From an uncultured Caulobacterales bacterium (GTDB taxonomy: Bacteria; Pseudomonadota; Alphaproteobacteria; Caulobacterales; Caulobacteraceae): DNA of 64,000 nucleotides. A model generated the notes under the pieces. The model did no database searches. It saw nothing but the letters and a program-made list of their open reading frames with translations, and was not told the DNA's origin. The DNA lies in contig CAISEP010000020.1 of NCBI GenBank assembly GCA_903884425.1, positions 1 to 64,000 on the forward strand. Direction: 5' to 3'. Both the position numbers and the translations under genes were made by a program. This document shows, piece by piece, positions 29,388-37,893 of the stretch. Each line of letters opens with the position of its first letter. Within the stretch, counting starts at the first letter, position 1.

Positions 29388-29720
29388 GGAACATCTCCGA
29401 ATAAGGGGGCCAGGGGCTGGCCGTGGGGAGGGGCAGGTACCGCCCGGGGACTTCGTGCCGGCAGGGTGCGCCGGACTGCGAGGGTGAAAATGCCCCGGAA
29501 GTGCCGTTTCGTCAAGAAAAATGGTGCAGTGCACAATGAATTTTTTGTGCAGCGCACCGTCGCCTGTCAGGCGCATTTGTCTGCCATTTGCCGCAGAAAG
29601 GTGCATAATGCCCTTCGAGGCCCGGTCGTTGTTTACCTTAGCGAAAGGTCCGTTGAAGGATGGTAACTTTGATCCGACGGCGGGGTGCCGCGGTCGCCGG
29701 CAATGTGACGGATAGAGTGC
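29388..29720. promoter_or_regulatory. Divergent phasin/dacA regulatory gap with GTGCA palindromes
   Basis: This 333-base gap holds no gene. GTGCAGTGCAC (29524-29534) is a perfect palindrome about a central G. GTGCAGCGCAC (29547-29557) is a second with centres 23 bases apart, and a weaker GTGCATAATGC lies at 29601-29611. A T-rich run separates the first two. TGC/GCA half-sites are known for the PHA-responsive repressor PhaR upstream of phasin genes, so this is a plausible PhaR operator; the assignment is inference. Confidence 0.5.
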
Positions 29721-31235
29721 ATGTTTGACCTTTCCCGCCTGAGGGCTGGTTTCACCCTGGCCCTGACGGCCGCCATGGCCTTCGCAGGTGCGGTGTGCGG
29801 CCCCTCCGTCGCCGCTGCCCAGGCCGGGACATCCCTGTTCCAGCATGAGAAATACGCTGCCGTGGTGGTGGATGCGAACACCGGGGAAGTGCTCTATGCC
29901 CGCCGGGCGGACGAGCCGCGCTACCCGGCCTCGATCACCAAGATCATGACCCTCTACCTCACCTTCGAGGCCCTCGCGACGGGCCGCCTGTCGGTGAATG
30001 ACCGGATCCCGGTGTCGGCCCATGCCGCCCACCAGAACCCGTCCAAGCTCGGCATCCGGCCCGGTGGGTCCCTCACCGTCGACCAGGCAATCAAGGCCAT
30101 TGCCGTGCTGTCGGCCAACGACATCGCCGTGGCCATGGCCGAAAAGATCGGCGGATCGGAGCCGAAGTTCGCCGAATTGATGACCCTGCGGGCCAAGGAA
30201 CTGGGCATGGACCGCACCCATTTCGCAAATGCGAACGGCCTGCCGGACCCGCGCCAGATCAGCACGGCCCGGGACATCGCCATCCTGTCGCGGGCGATCA
30301 TGCGCGACTATCCCCAGTACTACAGCTATTTCGGGGTGAAGGCGTTCGAGTTCGAGGGCCGCGAGATCACCAACCACAACCACCTGCTGGGCAAGGTCGA
30401 CGGGGTGGACGGGCTGAAGACCGGCTATACCTCCGCCGCGGGCTTCAACCTCGCCGCCTCGGCCAAGCGCAACGGCAAGCGGCTGATCGCCGTGGTGCTG
30501 GGCGGATCGTCCACCGCCGCCCGGGACGAGAATGTGGAAGACCTGATCAATGGCGGCTTCGAGGTGTTCTCCAGGCGCGCCCAGGGCCAGAACATCACCC
30601 TGGCCTCCACCCTGCATGAACCGGCGGATTCCGCCGCCGGTCCGGTGCAGCGTCCGCCGTCGGAAATGGGGTCGGCGGACCAGTCCGGGCTGAAGATCGT
30701 GCTGGGCGACCATACGGGTCCGACGCCCCTCACCCTGGCCACCCTGCCCCCCTCCCTGTCCCGTCCCGATGCCACGGCACCGGCCGATGCGCCCCCCGGC
30801 GCCGGAACCGCGGCGGCCCGGGGCGTGGCCCAGGCCGTGTGCCTGCGGGGTCGCGGGCATCACCGGCACAAGGTCGCCTGCGCGGCCACGGCCACGGCCA
30901 AGGCGACACCCCCCTGCGCCCATGCCCGCCGCGGTCATCACGCCAAGGCCTGCCCGGCCGCCACCACCGAAACCGCCAAGACCGAGTCCCAGGGCACGGG
31001 CGGTGCCTACCAGATCCAGGTCGGGGTGTTTGCCTCGCCCACCGAGGCCAAGGCCCACATGGCGAGCCTGCGCGGCCGGTTCCACAAGGTGCTGACGGCC
31101 GCGCCGCAGGTGGAGAAGGCCGGGCGCGGCAAGTACCGGGCCCGCTTCGCCGGCTTTGACCACGACGATGCCCGCCAGGCCTGCCAGACCCTGCTGTCCA
31201 AGGGTGTTCACTGCATGGTGGTCGCCGGGTCCTGA
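29721..31235 (+). CDS. D-alanyl-D-alanine carboxypeptidase (S11 family) with C-terminal SPOR domain
   Basis: A 504-residue exported penicillin-binding protein (PBP5/DacA/DacF class). A signal peptide covers residues 1-35. The active-site motifs are S71-ITK74, S131-A-N133 and K233-TG. After the catalytic domain comes a proline-, alanine- and histidine-rich linker (about 300-425) and a SPOR domain (about 427-504), which in other proteins targets denuded septal glycan. It removes the terminal D-Ala from stem peptides; the SPOR domain suggests division-site action. Divergent from the phasin gene. Confidence 0.93.
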   Translation: MFDLSRLRAGFTLALTAAMAFAGAVCGPSVAAAQAGTSLFQHEKYAAVVVDANTGEVLYARRADEPRYPASITKIMTLYLTFEALATGRLSVNDRIPVSAHAAHQNPSKLGIRPGGSLTVDQAIKAIAVLSANDIAVAMAEKIGGSEPKFAELMTLRAKELGMDRTHFANANGLPDPRQISTARDIAILSRAIMRDYPQYYSYFGVKAFEFEGREITNHNHLLGKVDGVDGLKTGYTSAAGFNLAASAKRNGKRLIAVVLGGSSTAARDENVEDLINGGFEVFSRRAQGQNITLASTLHEPADSAAGPVQRPPSEMGSADQSGLKIVLGDHTGPTPLTLATLPPSLSRPDATAPADAPPGAGTAAARGVAQAVCLRGRGHHRHKVACAATATAKATPPCAHARRGHHAKACPAATTETAKTESQGTGGAYQIQVGVFASPTEAKAHMASLRGRFHKVLTAAPQVEKAGRGKYRARFAGFDHDDARQACQTLLSKGVHCMVVAGS

Positions 31236-31260
31236 TCCCCGGGACGGGGTCCTGACCGGC

Positions 31261-31284
31261 CAGACGACCGGTCAGACGACCGGT
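31261..31284. repeat. Perfect tandem 12-base duplication in a convergent spacer
   Basis: CAGACGACCGGT occurs twice in immediate succession between the dacA stop and the end of the convergent YcbK-like gene. It looks like a simple slippage duplication with no obvious role. Confidence 0.7.
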
Positions 31285-31298
31285 TGGTCGAGGCGGCC

Positions 31299-31898
31299 TC
31301 AGCTTTCGCCGGTCTCGCCGCCTTCGTGCTCGCCGCCCTCGTGGTCATCCAGGGACCAGTGGCGCACCGGCCCCACATCCACATGGACGAAGTCGGAGGT
31401 CGGATAATAGCCGACCCCGCCCCGGCGCAGGTCAAGCGCGACCTGGTGCAGCTCCGAAAGCTCCACCCCCGGCGCGCGGATATCGATGGCCATGCCCTTC
31501 ATGTGCAGGCTGTGATGCGCCACCCCGCGGCTGTGCCGGGAGAGGCGGGCATTGGTCTTGGGCGACCGGTAGCCGGAGATCACCTGGAAGGGCTGCCCGG
31601 TCTCGAGCCTGGCCGACAGCTGGTGCAGCAGGTCGAGGAGGTCGGGGCTGATGCTGTGCACCTGACCGGTGCGGAAGTCCCGCAGGAACCGGTTCACCGA
31701 GTGCAGCGCCGTATGCAGATAGCGCCCGTTCTCGAAATAGGTGAGGGACAGATGCTCCCCCGTATGCAGGTTGTGCAGGTTGACGTGCCGCTCCGGCGGC
31801 CCGACGAAGGCCTTGGCCCAGCCCGTACCCGGCGATGCGAGAAGTGGCGTGGCCAGCGCGCCTGCGCCGAGGGTCAGCAGCTTCCGACGATCGATCAT
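31299..31898 (-). CDS. YcbK/DUF882 family murein peptidase-like protein (M15-like), Tat-type signal
   Basis: A 199-residue exported protein. The N-terminus MIDRRKLLTLGAGALATP fits a twin-arginine signal. The core has the zinc-ligand pattern of the peptidase M15/DUF882 fold: SGYRSPKTNA, HSLHMKGMAIDI (His and Asp) and DFVHVDVG (second His). It ends in an acidic Gly/Glu/His-rich tail. E. coli MepK (YcbK) is a murein endopeptidase that cleaves 3-3 crosslinks, so its place directly downstream of an L,D-transpeptidase is functionally sensible. Confidence 0.87.
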   Translation of the reverse strand: MIDRRKLLTLGAGALATPLLASPGTGWAKAFVGPPERHVNLHNLHTGEHLSLTYFENGRYLHTALHSVNRFLRDFRTGQVHSISPDLLDLLHQLSARLETGQPFQVISGYRSPKTNARLSRHSRGVAHHSLHMKGMAIDIRAPGVELSELHQVALDLRRGGVGYYPTSDFVHVDVGPVRHWSLDDHEGGEHEGGETGES

Positions 31899-31972
31899 TC
31901 GTTCCCGACGACGCAAGCGCCGACGCCCTAGATTCGTCCAAGGGGCGTAAAAGCCGTGACTCACACCGCCTG

Positions 31973-33691
31973 TCAAGCGGCAGGACTCTCCGGCAGATGG
32001 TCGGGAAGCCTGGCGGGCGGCGGGTCGAGGAGCTGCAGCAGGTCCCGATCCCAGCCGTAGATGTCCTGGCGGAAGCTGACCTGTCCCTTGCCCACATAGG
32101 CCGTCCAGTAGAGAATCACCACGTCGATGGGGGTGGTCAGGTGGATGCGCTTGGTCTCTCCGGACTCGATCGCCGCCTGCAGGGCTTCGGGAGTCCACTC
32201 CGGCATGTTGGCCGTCAGCAGCTCGGCCAGCGCCGAGGGATTCTGCAGGCGGATGCACCCGTGGCTCTGCGCCCGGCTGTCCGTGGCGAAGGTCGAGTGG
32301 GTCGGCGTGTCGTGCAGATAGACGCCGTAGGGGTTCGGGAAATCGAACTTCAACTTTCCGAGAGCGGACGGTCCGGCCATCTGCTGCAGCCGCACGCCGC
32401 CGTTGGTGCCGTCGGGAATGGCCCGGAAGCCGTGGGCCTCCAGATAGCCCGGATGCTTCTTCTCCTTCGGCCAGTATTCCTTCCTGGCGATGGCGTAGGG
32501 CACGTTCCAGGGCGGGTTGACGACGATGGAATCGATCCTGGACTGCAGCATCGGCGACTGGTCCGCCGGTCGACCGGCCACTGCCCGCATGGACAGGCCC
32601 GGATAGTTGTTGTTGTAGACGGTCATGCCGGCGGCGGCGATGTTCACCTCGATCCGGGTGGGGGGCATGTCACGGTCGATCCAGCGCCACCGCTCCAGAT
32701 TGGCGATGATCTGCAGGATGCGCTGGCCCACGGGCTGATTGAGGTGGGTCAGGGTCAGGCTGTCCACCACGCCGGTGGGGTTGAGGCCGGAGCGCAGCTG
32801 GTAGCGCTTGATCACCTCCACCAGGTCGGCGTCGAACACCTCCGGCGCCGCGGCCGCGGGCAGGGTCGGGTCCTCCGCCGCCAGCCGCGCCCGCAGGGCC
32901 AGGACCCGCGGGCCGGTGGAATTCAGGCCAAGGGGCGTCTTGCCGACGGGGATCGTCTCCCAGCCACCCCGGGCGGCGATGTCGCGATAGGTCTTCAGCG
33001 CGGCCCGCAGCGCCACATAGCCCTGGTAGCGGGGGGGCAGGTCGTCGATCCAGGCGGCCAGGCGATCCTCGGCCACGGCGGCGGCAAAGCCCTTGTCCGG
33101 ATTGTACGGATCGGGATGCACGCCCCAGTTCTTCTTGAAGCTTTCCGCGGCGATGCGCTGGCCGTGCTGGGCCCGGGCATAGCGGATCAGGCCCACCTTC
33201 AGGGCCCGGACGGCCGCTGCATGGACATCGGGATCGGCTGAGGCCAACTGCTCCGCCAGCCCCACCTCACCGAACTCGTTGCGGCGGAAGCCGTGGCTGG
33301 GCCCATCCTCGAGGGTCTTCAGGATCAGCGCCTCGTCGGACGGGCGCAGCACGAGGGTGGACAGGTCGATGGTCGGACGCGCCCGCACCTCGAAGGGCGG
33401 GGGCGGCGGCGGGGGCGGCTTGGGCGGCGTGGCCGCGGCCGCGGCCGGGTCCGTCGGCGTGACCTGGGCCATCATCATCATGGCCTGGGCGATGGGCACC
33501 GCCTTCTGGCGCTGGTCCGCGGGCCTGGGCAGGGGCTTGGCCGCCGGAACCGCGCCGATGGGCGGAGGGGTCGCCGTCCCCACGGGCGCGCCGGTCCCCA
33601 GGGACGGGGCCAGGGTCAGGCCGCACAGCACGGCCGAAGCGACCGCCGCCGTTCCGGTGCGTCGGGTCTTTTGCGCCCACCCAGAAGTCAC
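31973..33691 (-). CDS. L,D-transpeptidase (YcbB/LdtD-like) with peptidoglycan-binding domain
   Basis: A 572-residue exported protein. The N-terminus has a signal-like segment and a long proline-rich stretch. A YcbB scaffold domain and a PG-binding helix set (DLVEVIKRYQLRSGLNPTG) follow, and then the YkuD catalytic domain with HDTPTHSTF and the cysteine motif SHGCIRLQ. It forms 3-3 peptidoglycan crosslinks. The GTG at 33691 has GAGG nine bases upstream; a GTG at 33700 is equally in frame. It lies 74 bases upstream of the YcbK-like gene. Confidence 0.9.
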   Translation of the reverse strand: MTSGWAQKTRRTGTAAVASAVLCGLTLAPSLGTGAPVGTATPPPIGAVPAAKPLPRPADQRQKAVPIAQAMMMMAQVTPTDPAAAAATPPKPPPPPPPPFEVRARPTIDLSTLVLRPSDEALILKTLEDGPSHGFRRNEFGEVGLAEQLASADPDVHAAAVRALKVGLIRYARAQHGQRIAAESFKKNWGVHPDPYNPDKGFAAAVAEDRLAAWIDDLPPRYQGYVALRAALKTYRDIAARGGWETIPVGKTPLGLNSTGPRVLALRARLAAEDPTLPAAAAPEVFDADLVEVIKRYQLRSGLNPTGVVDSLTLTHLNQPVGQRILQIIANLERWRWIDRDMPPTRIEVNIAAAGMTVYNNNYPGLSMRAVAGRPADQSPMLQSRIDSIVVNPPWNVPYAIARKEYWPKEKKHPGYLEAHGFRAIPDGTNGGVRLQQMAGPSALGKLKFDFPNPYGVYLHDTPTHSTFATDSRAQSHGCIRLQNPSALAELLTANMPEWTPEALQAAIESGETKRIHLTTPIDVVILYWTAYVGKGQVSFRQDIYGWDRDLLQLLDPPPARLPDHLPESPAA

Positions 33692-33882
33692 TCGCTGCAC
33701 CCTCGTCCAGCCCTTTGCCGCAATCTCGTACCCGCTGTATGCGGCACCCGCATGTCACACGCAATCGCCTCGGCCGAGCCTAGCTGCCCGAAGCGCGCTG
33801 GCCACAGGGAAACCGGCCTCCGCGGCGAATATGAGGCGGCTGTCGCCGAGAGGACACGTCCCGGCGGCGGAGGGGCGCGGGG

Positions 33883-35130
33883 TCAGGCCGCCGTCAGCTG
33901 GAGCTGGATCACGTCGGTGCGGCCGGTGCGGAATCCGGCCTCGCAATAGCTGAGATAGAACCGCCACAGTCGGCGGAACCGCTGGTCGAACTGGGGATTG
34001 CGCAGATCGTCCCAGGCCGCGTCGAACCGCTCGCCCCACTGTTTCAGGGTGTCGGCATAGTGCGGACCGAAGCGCAGTATGTCCCCCTGGACCAGACCGG
34101 CGGCGCGGACCTCCTCCCGCAGGCGGGCCTCCGACGGCAGCATGCCCCCCGGGAAGACGTAGCGCTTGATGAAGTCCGAGCGCTTGCGGTAGTCGGCGAA
34201 CAGCTCGTCGCGGATGGTGATGATCTGCAGGCCCGCCCGGCCGCCGGGGGCCAGCGCCCGCCGGATGCGGTCGAAATAGGCCCCCCAGTAGGCCTCGCCC
34301 ACCGCCTCGAACATCTCGATGGAGGCCACCCGGTCAAAGGTGCCCTGGAGGTCGCGATAGTCCACCAGCTCGATCTTCACCCGTTCCGCCAGGCCCTTCT
34401 CGAACATCCGCCGGCGGGCGTAGTCCGCCTGCGCGGGGGAGATGGTGATGCCGGTGACGTTGGCCCCCACCGTGCCCGCCGCGAACTCGGCAAAGCCGCC
34501 CCATCCGCAGCCGATCTCCAGCACGCTCTGCCCCGACTGCAGGTCCATGGACCGGGCCAGGGTGGCGTACTTGTGGGTCTGGGCGTCCTGCAGGGGCTGG
34601 TCCGGGGTGGCGAACAGGGCCGAGGAATAGGTCATGCTGGGGTCGAGCCAGGCGGAATAGAAGTCATTGCCCAGGTCGTAATGCGCATAGATGTTGCGGC
34701 GCGAACCCTTGCGGCTGTTGCGGTTCAGGCTGTGGGCCAGGACATTGAGGGCGCGGACCACGGGATTGCCGTCCAGCAGCCGGGCCAGCCGGTCGAAATT
34801 GGCGGAGCAGGCCTCCAGCAGGGCCGACAGGTCCGGCGTGTCCCACTCCCCCGCCAGATAGCCCTCGGCAAAGCCGATGTCCGAGGCGGCCAGCACCCGG
34901 CCGACGAAGCGGAAGTCCCGGACCACCAGCCGGGCGTCGGGGCCGTCATGCCCGCCGCGGATGTGCAGCTCCTGGCCGGAGGGCAGCACCACAGTCAGGC
35001 TGCCGCTCATCCAGTTCTCGGCGGCGATCTTCAGGGCGGTGCGGAAGGCGGCCGGGGCGCGGCGGACCTCCGGAAGGGTCCAGACCGGCGCGCGGGCCTC
35101 GTCCTGCAACGGGTTTGCAGTATCGGTCAT
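33883..35130 (-). CDS. Cyclopropane-fatty-acid-synthase family SAM methyltransferase
   Basis: A 415-residue enzyme that methylates the double bond of membrane phospholipid acyl chains. Signature blocks are NIYAHYDLGNDFYSAWLD, SMTYSSA, the SAM loop LEIGCGWGGFAEFAA and FIKRYVFPGGMLPS. It may make cyclopropane or methyl-branched/furan precursors; the neighbouring flavoprotein and DUF1365 genes leave the second option open. The start at 35130 lies 13 bases after the DUF2177 gene, so they are co-transcribed. Confidence 0.92.
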   Translation of the reverse strand: MTDTANPLQDEARAPVWTLPEVRRAPAAFRTALKIAAENWMSGSLTVVLPSGQELHIRGGHDGPDARLVVRDFRFVGRVLAASDIGFAEGYLAGEWDTPDLSALLEACSANFDRLARLLDGNPVVRALNVLAHSLNRNSRKGSRRNIYAHYDLGNDFYSAWLDPSMTYSSALFATPDQPLQDAQTHKYATLARSMDLQSGQSVLEIGCGWGGFAEFAAGTVGANVTGITISPAQADYARRRMFEKGLAERVKIELVDYRDLQGTFDRVASIEMFEAVGEAYWGAYFDRIRRALAPGGRAGLQIITIRDELFADYRKRSDFIKRYVFPGGMLPSEARLREEVRAAGLVQGDILRFGPHYADTLKQWGERFDAAWDDLRNPQFDQRFRRLWRFYLSYCEAGFRTGRTDVIQLQLTAA

Positions 35131-35143
35131 GCTTACTCGAGCC

Positions 35144-35551
35144 TCACGCCTTGAATATCTTCGACGTCGCGAATGTGGATACAGCAGAAGCCGTGGCTGT
35201 TGCGAAGGTCCCCCACGCCATATCCACAAGGGAAATCGTCAGTGTCCAGTTCTTCAGGGTCGCAAGATTGGTCAGATCGTAGGTTCCATACGCCACCAGG
35301 CCGAAAAACGCACCATTGACGATGGCAGCCCTCACTCCGCCCGCCTTCAGGGCCGGGGCGACCGCAAACCGGATCACGCCCAGCAGATAGAGCAGATAGA
35401 AGCACAGGGACGCGACCGGGGCCGGGGCGGCCAGGGTCAGCTGGCCGATCTCGGGATAGTAGATCCGGCCGTAGGACTGGGTCAGCCAGACCGCGTCACA
35501 GGTCCCGAAGGCCAGGGCGGCGATCAGGTAGGCGACGACGAGACGCAACAT
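35144..35551 (-). CDS. DUF2177 family membrane protein
   Basis: A 135-residue integral membrane protein with about four hydrophobic segments. The family pattern includes the N-terminal FGTCDAVWLTQ and the mid-section AAIVNGAFFGLVAYGTYDLTNLATL. DUF2177 proteins recur beside CFA-type methyltransferases and DUF1295 proteins in alphaproteobacteria; the function is unknown but lipid modification is likely by association. Its ATG directly follows the TGA of the DUF1295 gene. Confidence 0.87.
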   Translation of the reverse strand: MLRLVVAYLIAALAFGTCDAVWLTQSYGRIYYPEIGQLTLAAPAPVASLCFYLLYLLGVIRFAVAPALKAGGVRAAIVNGAFFGLVAYGTYDLTNLATLKNWTLTISLVDMAWGTFATATASAVSTFATSKIFKA

Positions 35552-36379
35552 TCAAAGGGCTCCATCGGAAAGGTGCGACCGCCTCGGCGGCCACGGGAAG
35601 AAGGCGCTGACCCGCGCCTGGTAGGCCAGATAGGCGTCCCCGCGGGAGCGCAGCATCGCCGCCTCCAGCAGTGGCACGCCGCTCACGTGACGCAACAGAT
35701 AATAGATGAAGGCGGGTCCCGTGAGGGCCAGCCAGCCGATCCCATAGGTGCTGCCGGGATCGAGGGCGATCACCGCGTAGGCCGTCCAGCCCAGCCACTC
35801 GAAGAAGTAGTTGGGATGCCGCGACAGGGCCCACAGGCCGACGTCACAGACCTTGCCGCGGTTGTCGGGATCGCGGCGGAACACGGCCAGCTGCTGGTCG
35901 GCGATCCCCGCCCCCGAAACGGAGAGGACGAACAGCACCGCCGCCGCCAGATCGGTCGGGCGAAGCGCCGGGGACGGATTGTGCGCGGCAAGGGCCACCG
36001 TCACCACCAGGAAGGCCCCCGCCGCTGCCTGGGTCTGCAGGAAGCTGAACATGCGGCGCTGGAAGTCCGGCCCCCATTCGGTCCGCAGGGCGGCATAGCG
36101 GGCGTCCTCCGGCCCCTCCCCCGCCCGGGCGGCGATGTGGCGGCCAAGGCGCAGGGACCACAGCCCCACCAGCGCCGCCACCAGCCCCTGACGCAGGCTC
36201 GGCCCGGCCAGGGTGCCCACGGGGGCAAGGGCCGCGGCGACGCCGACCCCGCCGACGGAAAAGCTCCAGAAGGCATCGGTCCAGCCGCCGTTGTTCCAGG
36301 CCCGCTGGCACGCCCAGCCCACGGCCATGGCCACGGACATGGCGGCGAAGATGGCGATCAGCAGGACGACGGCAGGCAT
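35552..36379 (-). CDS. DUF1295 family membrane protein (steroid 5-alpha-reductase-like)
   Basis: A 275-residue polytopic membrane protein. The C-terminal block LWALSRHPNYFFEWLGWTAY is the isoprenylcysteine methyltransferase/5-alpha-reductase-like signature, binding NADPH or SAM in better-known relatives. The ATG at 36379 replaces a TTG nine bases upstream. It heads a DUF1295-DUF2177-CFA transcript that is divergent from the COG2907 flavoprotein. Homologues share regulons with CFA-like enzymes in Rhodobacter. Confidence 0.85.
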   Translation of the reverse strand: MPAVVLLIAIFAAMSVAMAVGWACQRAWNNGGWTDAFWSFSVGGVGVAAALAPVGTLAGPSLRQGLVAALVGLWSLRLGRHIAARAGEGPEDARYAALRTEWGPDFQRRMFSFLQTQAAAGAFLVVTVALAAHNPSPALRPTDLAAAVLFVLSVSGAGIADQQLAVFRRDPDNRGKVCDVGLWALSRHPNYFFEWLGWTAYAVIALDPGSTYGIGWLALTGPAFIYYLLRHVSGVPLLEAAMLRSRGDAYLAYQARVSAFFPWPPRRSHLSDGAL

Positions 36380-36558
36380 GGGCGGCAAGGTCTCGATCTG
36401 TCACGCTCGGGGGAGATTCCGCGGCTCGAGGCAGCTACGGGAGAGGCCGGACAATATATGCACGCCGAAGGGTGTTTTACGATGCGGCGCATCTGTGCGA
36501 CACGGCCCAGCGTAGCTTGCGCCGAACCCGTCGCCGTCCTGCCGATCCGGAACTGTCC

Positions 36559-37893
36559 ATGTCTGAAAGTCCTTCGCACCTTCCCTCCATCGCCGTCGTG
36601 GGATCCGGCGTGTCCGGCCTGTCCGCCGCCTGGCTGATGGCCCGCAACGCCCGGGTCACCCTCTACGAGAAGGACGACCGCCTGGGGGGCCATGCCCACA
36701 CCGTGTCCCTGCCCGGCCTGCCGCCGGTGGACACGGGCTTCATCGTCTACAACGCCCTGAACTATCCGAACCTGGTGGCCCTGTTCGAGCATCTGAAGGT
36801 GCCCACCCAGGAGACGGACATGTCCTTTGCCGTGTCCCTCGACGGGGGCCGGACGGAATATGGCGGGGTGGGGGCCGCGCCCCTGATCGGGCGGCTGTCG
36901 AACCTGCTGCGCCCCCGCTTCTGGCGGATGATGGCCGACCTGACCCGCTTCTACCGCGATGCGCCCGGCCATGCGGACGCCTGCGAGGAGCCCCTCGTGA
37001 CGCTGGGCGAGTATCTGGAGCGCAACAACTATTCCGACGCGTTCCTGGAGGACCACCTGCTGCCCCAGGCGGCGGCCATCTGGTCGGCCCCCACGGCGGA
37101 GATCCGCGCCTTTCCGGCGGCAGCCTTCATCCGCTTCTTCGAGAACCACGGCCTCCTGAAGCTGGCCGGGCGCCCCCTGTGGCGGACGGTGATCGGCGGG
37201 TCCCAGGCCTATGTGTCCCGCCTGCTGGCCGATTTTCCGGGTGAGGTCCGCGCCAACTGTGCCGTCACCCAGATCCGCCGCCAGGCCAACGGGGTGGAGA
37301 TCACCGACATCCACGGGGACACCCGCCACTATGACCGGGTGGTGATCGCCACCCACGGGGACCAGGCGCTGAAGCTGCTGGCCGATCCCTCGCCGGAGGA
37401 GGAACGCCTCCTGTCCGCCTTCCGCTACAGCCGCAACCTGGCCGTGCTGCACTCGGACCGCGCGCTGATGCCCAAGCGCAAGGTCACCTGGTCCTCCTGG
37501 AACTTCGTCGGCCGACGCGGCCGGGGGCCGGACCAGGACCTTTGCGTCACCTACTGGATGAACCTGCTGCAGGCCCTGCCCGGCCCGCGGGAGCTGTTCC
37601 TGACCCTGAACCCCATCAGCCCCCCGGCCCAGGACCAGGTGCTGCACACCCAGGTCTATGAGCATCCCATCTTCGACGCCCAGGCCATCCGGGCGCAGCG
37701 GGAGGTGTGGAAGCTGCAGGGCACGCGGCACACCTTCTTCTGCGGCGCGCATTTCGGCTCCGGCTTCCACGAGGACGGCCTGCAGGCGGGCCTTGCCGCG
37801 GCGGAGCTGGCCGCCGATGTCCGCCGCCCCTGGTCGGTGGAGGGGGAGAGCCACCGCATCGTGCTGGCCCCGCGGATCGAGGATGCCGCATGA
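36559..37893 (+). CDS. COG2907 FAD-dependent oxidoreductase (amine oxidase/desaturase-like)
   Basis: A 444-residue flavoprotein. The N-terminal dinucleotide motif VVGSGVSGLSAAW and following GGHAHTV fit COG2907. The mid-region NYSDAFLEDHLLPQAAAIWS and the C-terminal GAHFGSGFHEDGLQAG, where FAD is capped, are typical. Members sit in the singlet-oxygen RpoE regulon of Rhodobacter sphaeroides and have been implicated with DUF1365 and CFA-like proteins in furan-fatty-acid formation. It overlaps the DUF1365 gene by four bases (ATGA). Confidence 0.88.
   Translation: MSESPSHLPSIAVVGSGVSGLSAAWLMARNARVTLYEKDDRLGGHAHTVSLPGLPPVDTGFIVYNALNYPNLVALFEHLKVPTQETDMSFAVSLDGGRTEYGGVGAAPLIGRLSNLLRPRFWRMMADLTRFYRDAPGHADACEEPLVTLGEYLERNNYSDAFLEDHLLPQAAAIWSAPTAEIRAFPAAAFIRFFENHGLLKLAGRPLWRTVIGGSQAYVSRLLADFPGEVRANCAVTQIRRQANGVEITDIHGDTRHYDRVVIATHGDQALKLLADPSPEEERLLSAFRYSRNLAVLHSDRALMPKRKVTWSSWNFVGRRGRGPDQDLCVTYWMNLLQALPGPRELFLTLNPISPPAQDQVLHTQVYEHPIFDAQAIRAQREVWKLQGTRHTFFCGAHFGSGFHEDGLQAGLAAAELAADVRRPWSVEGESHRIVLAPRIEDAA

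Noticed and set aside
28950-31211. A 753-codon minus-strand frame ending in a phasin
   Set aside because: Only its last 145 codons are the phasin. The rest is antisense to dacA, whose active-site motifs and SPOR domain are intact, and the phasin has its own ATG and ribosome-binding site.
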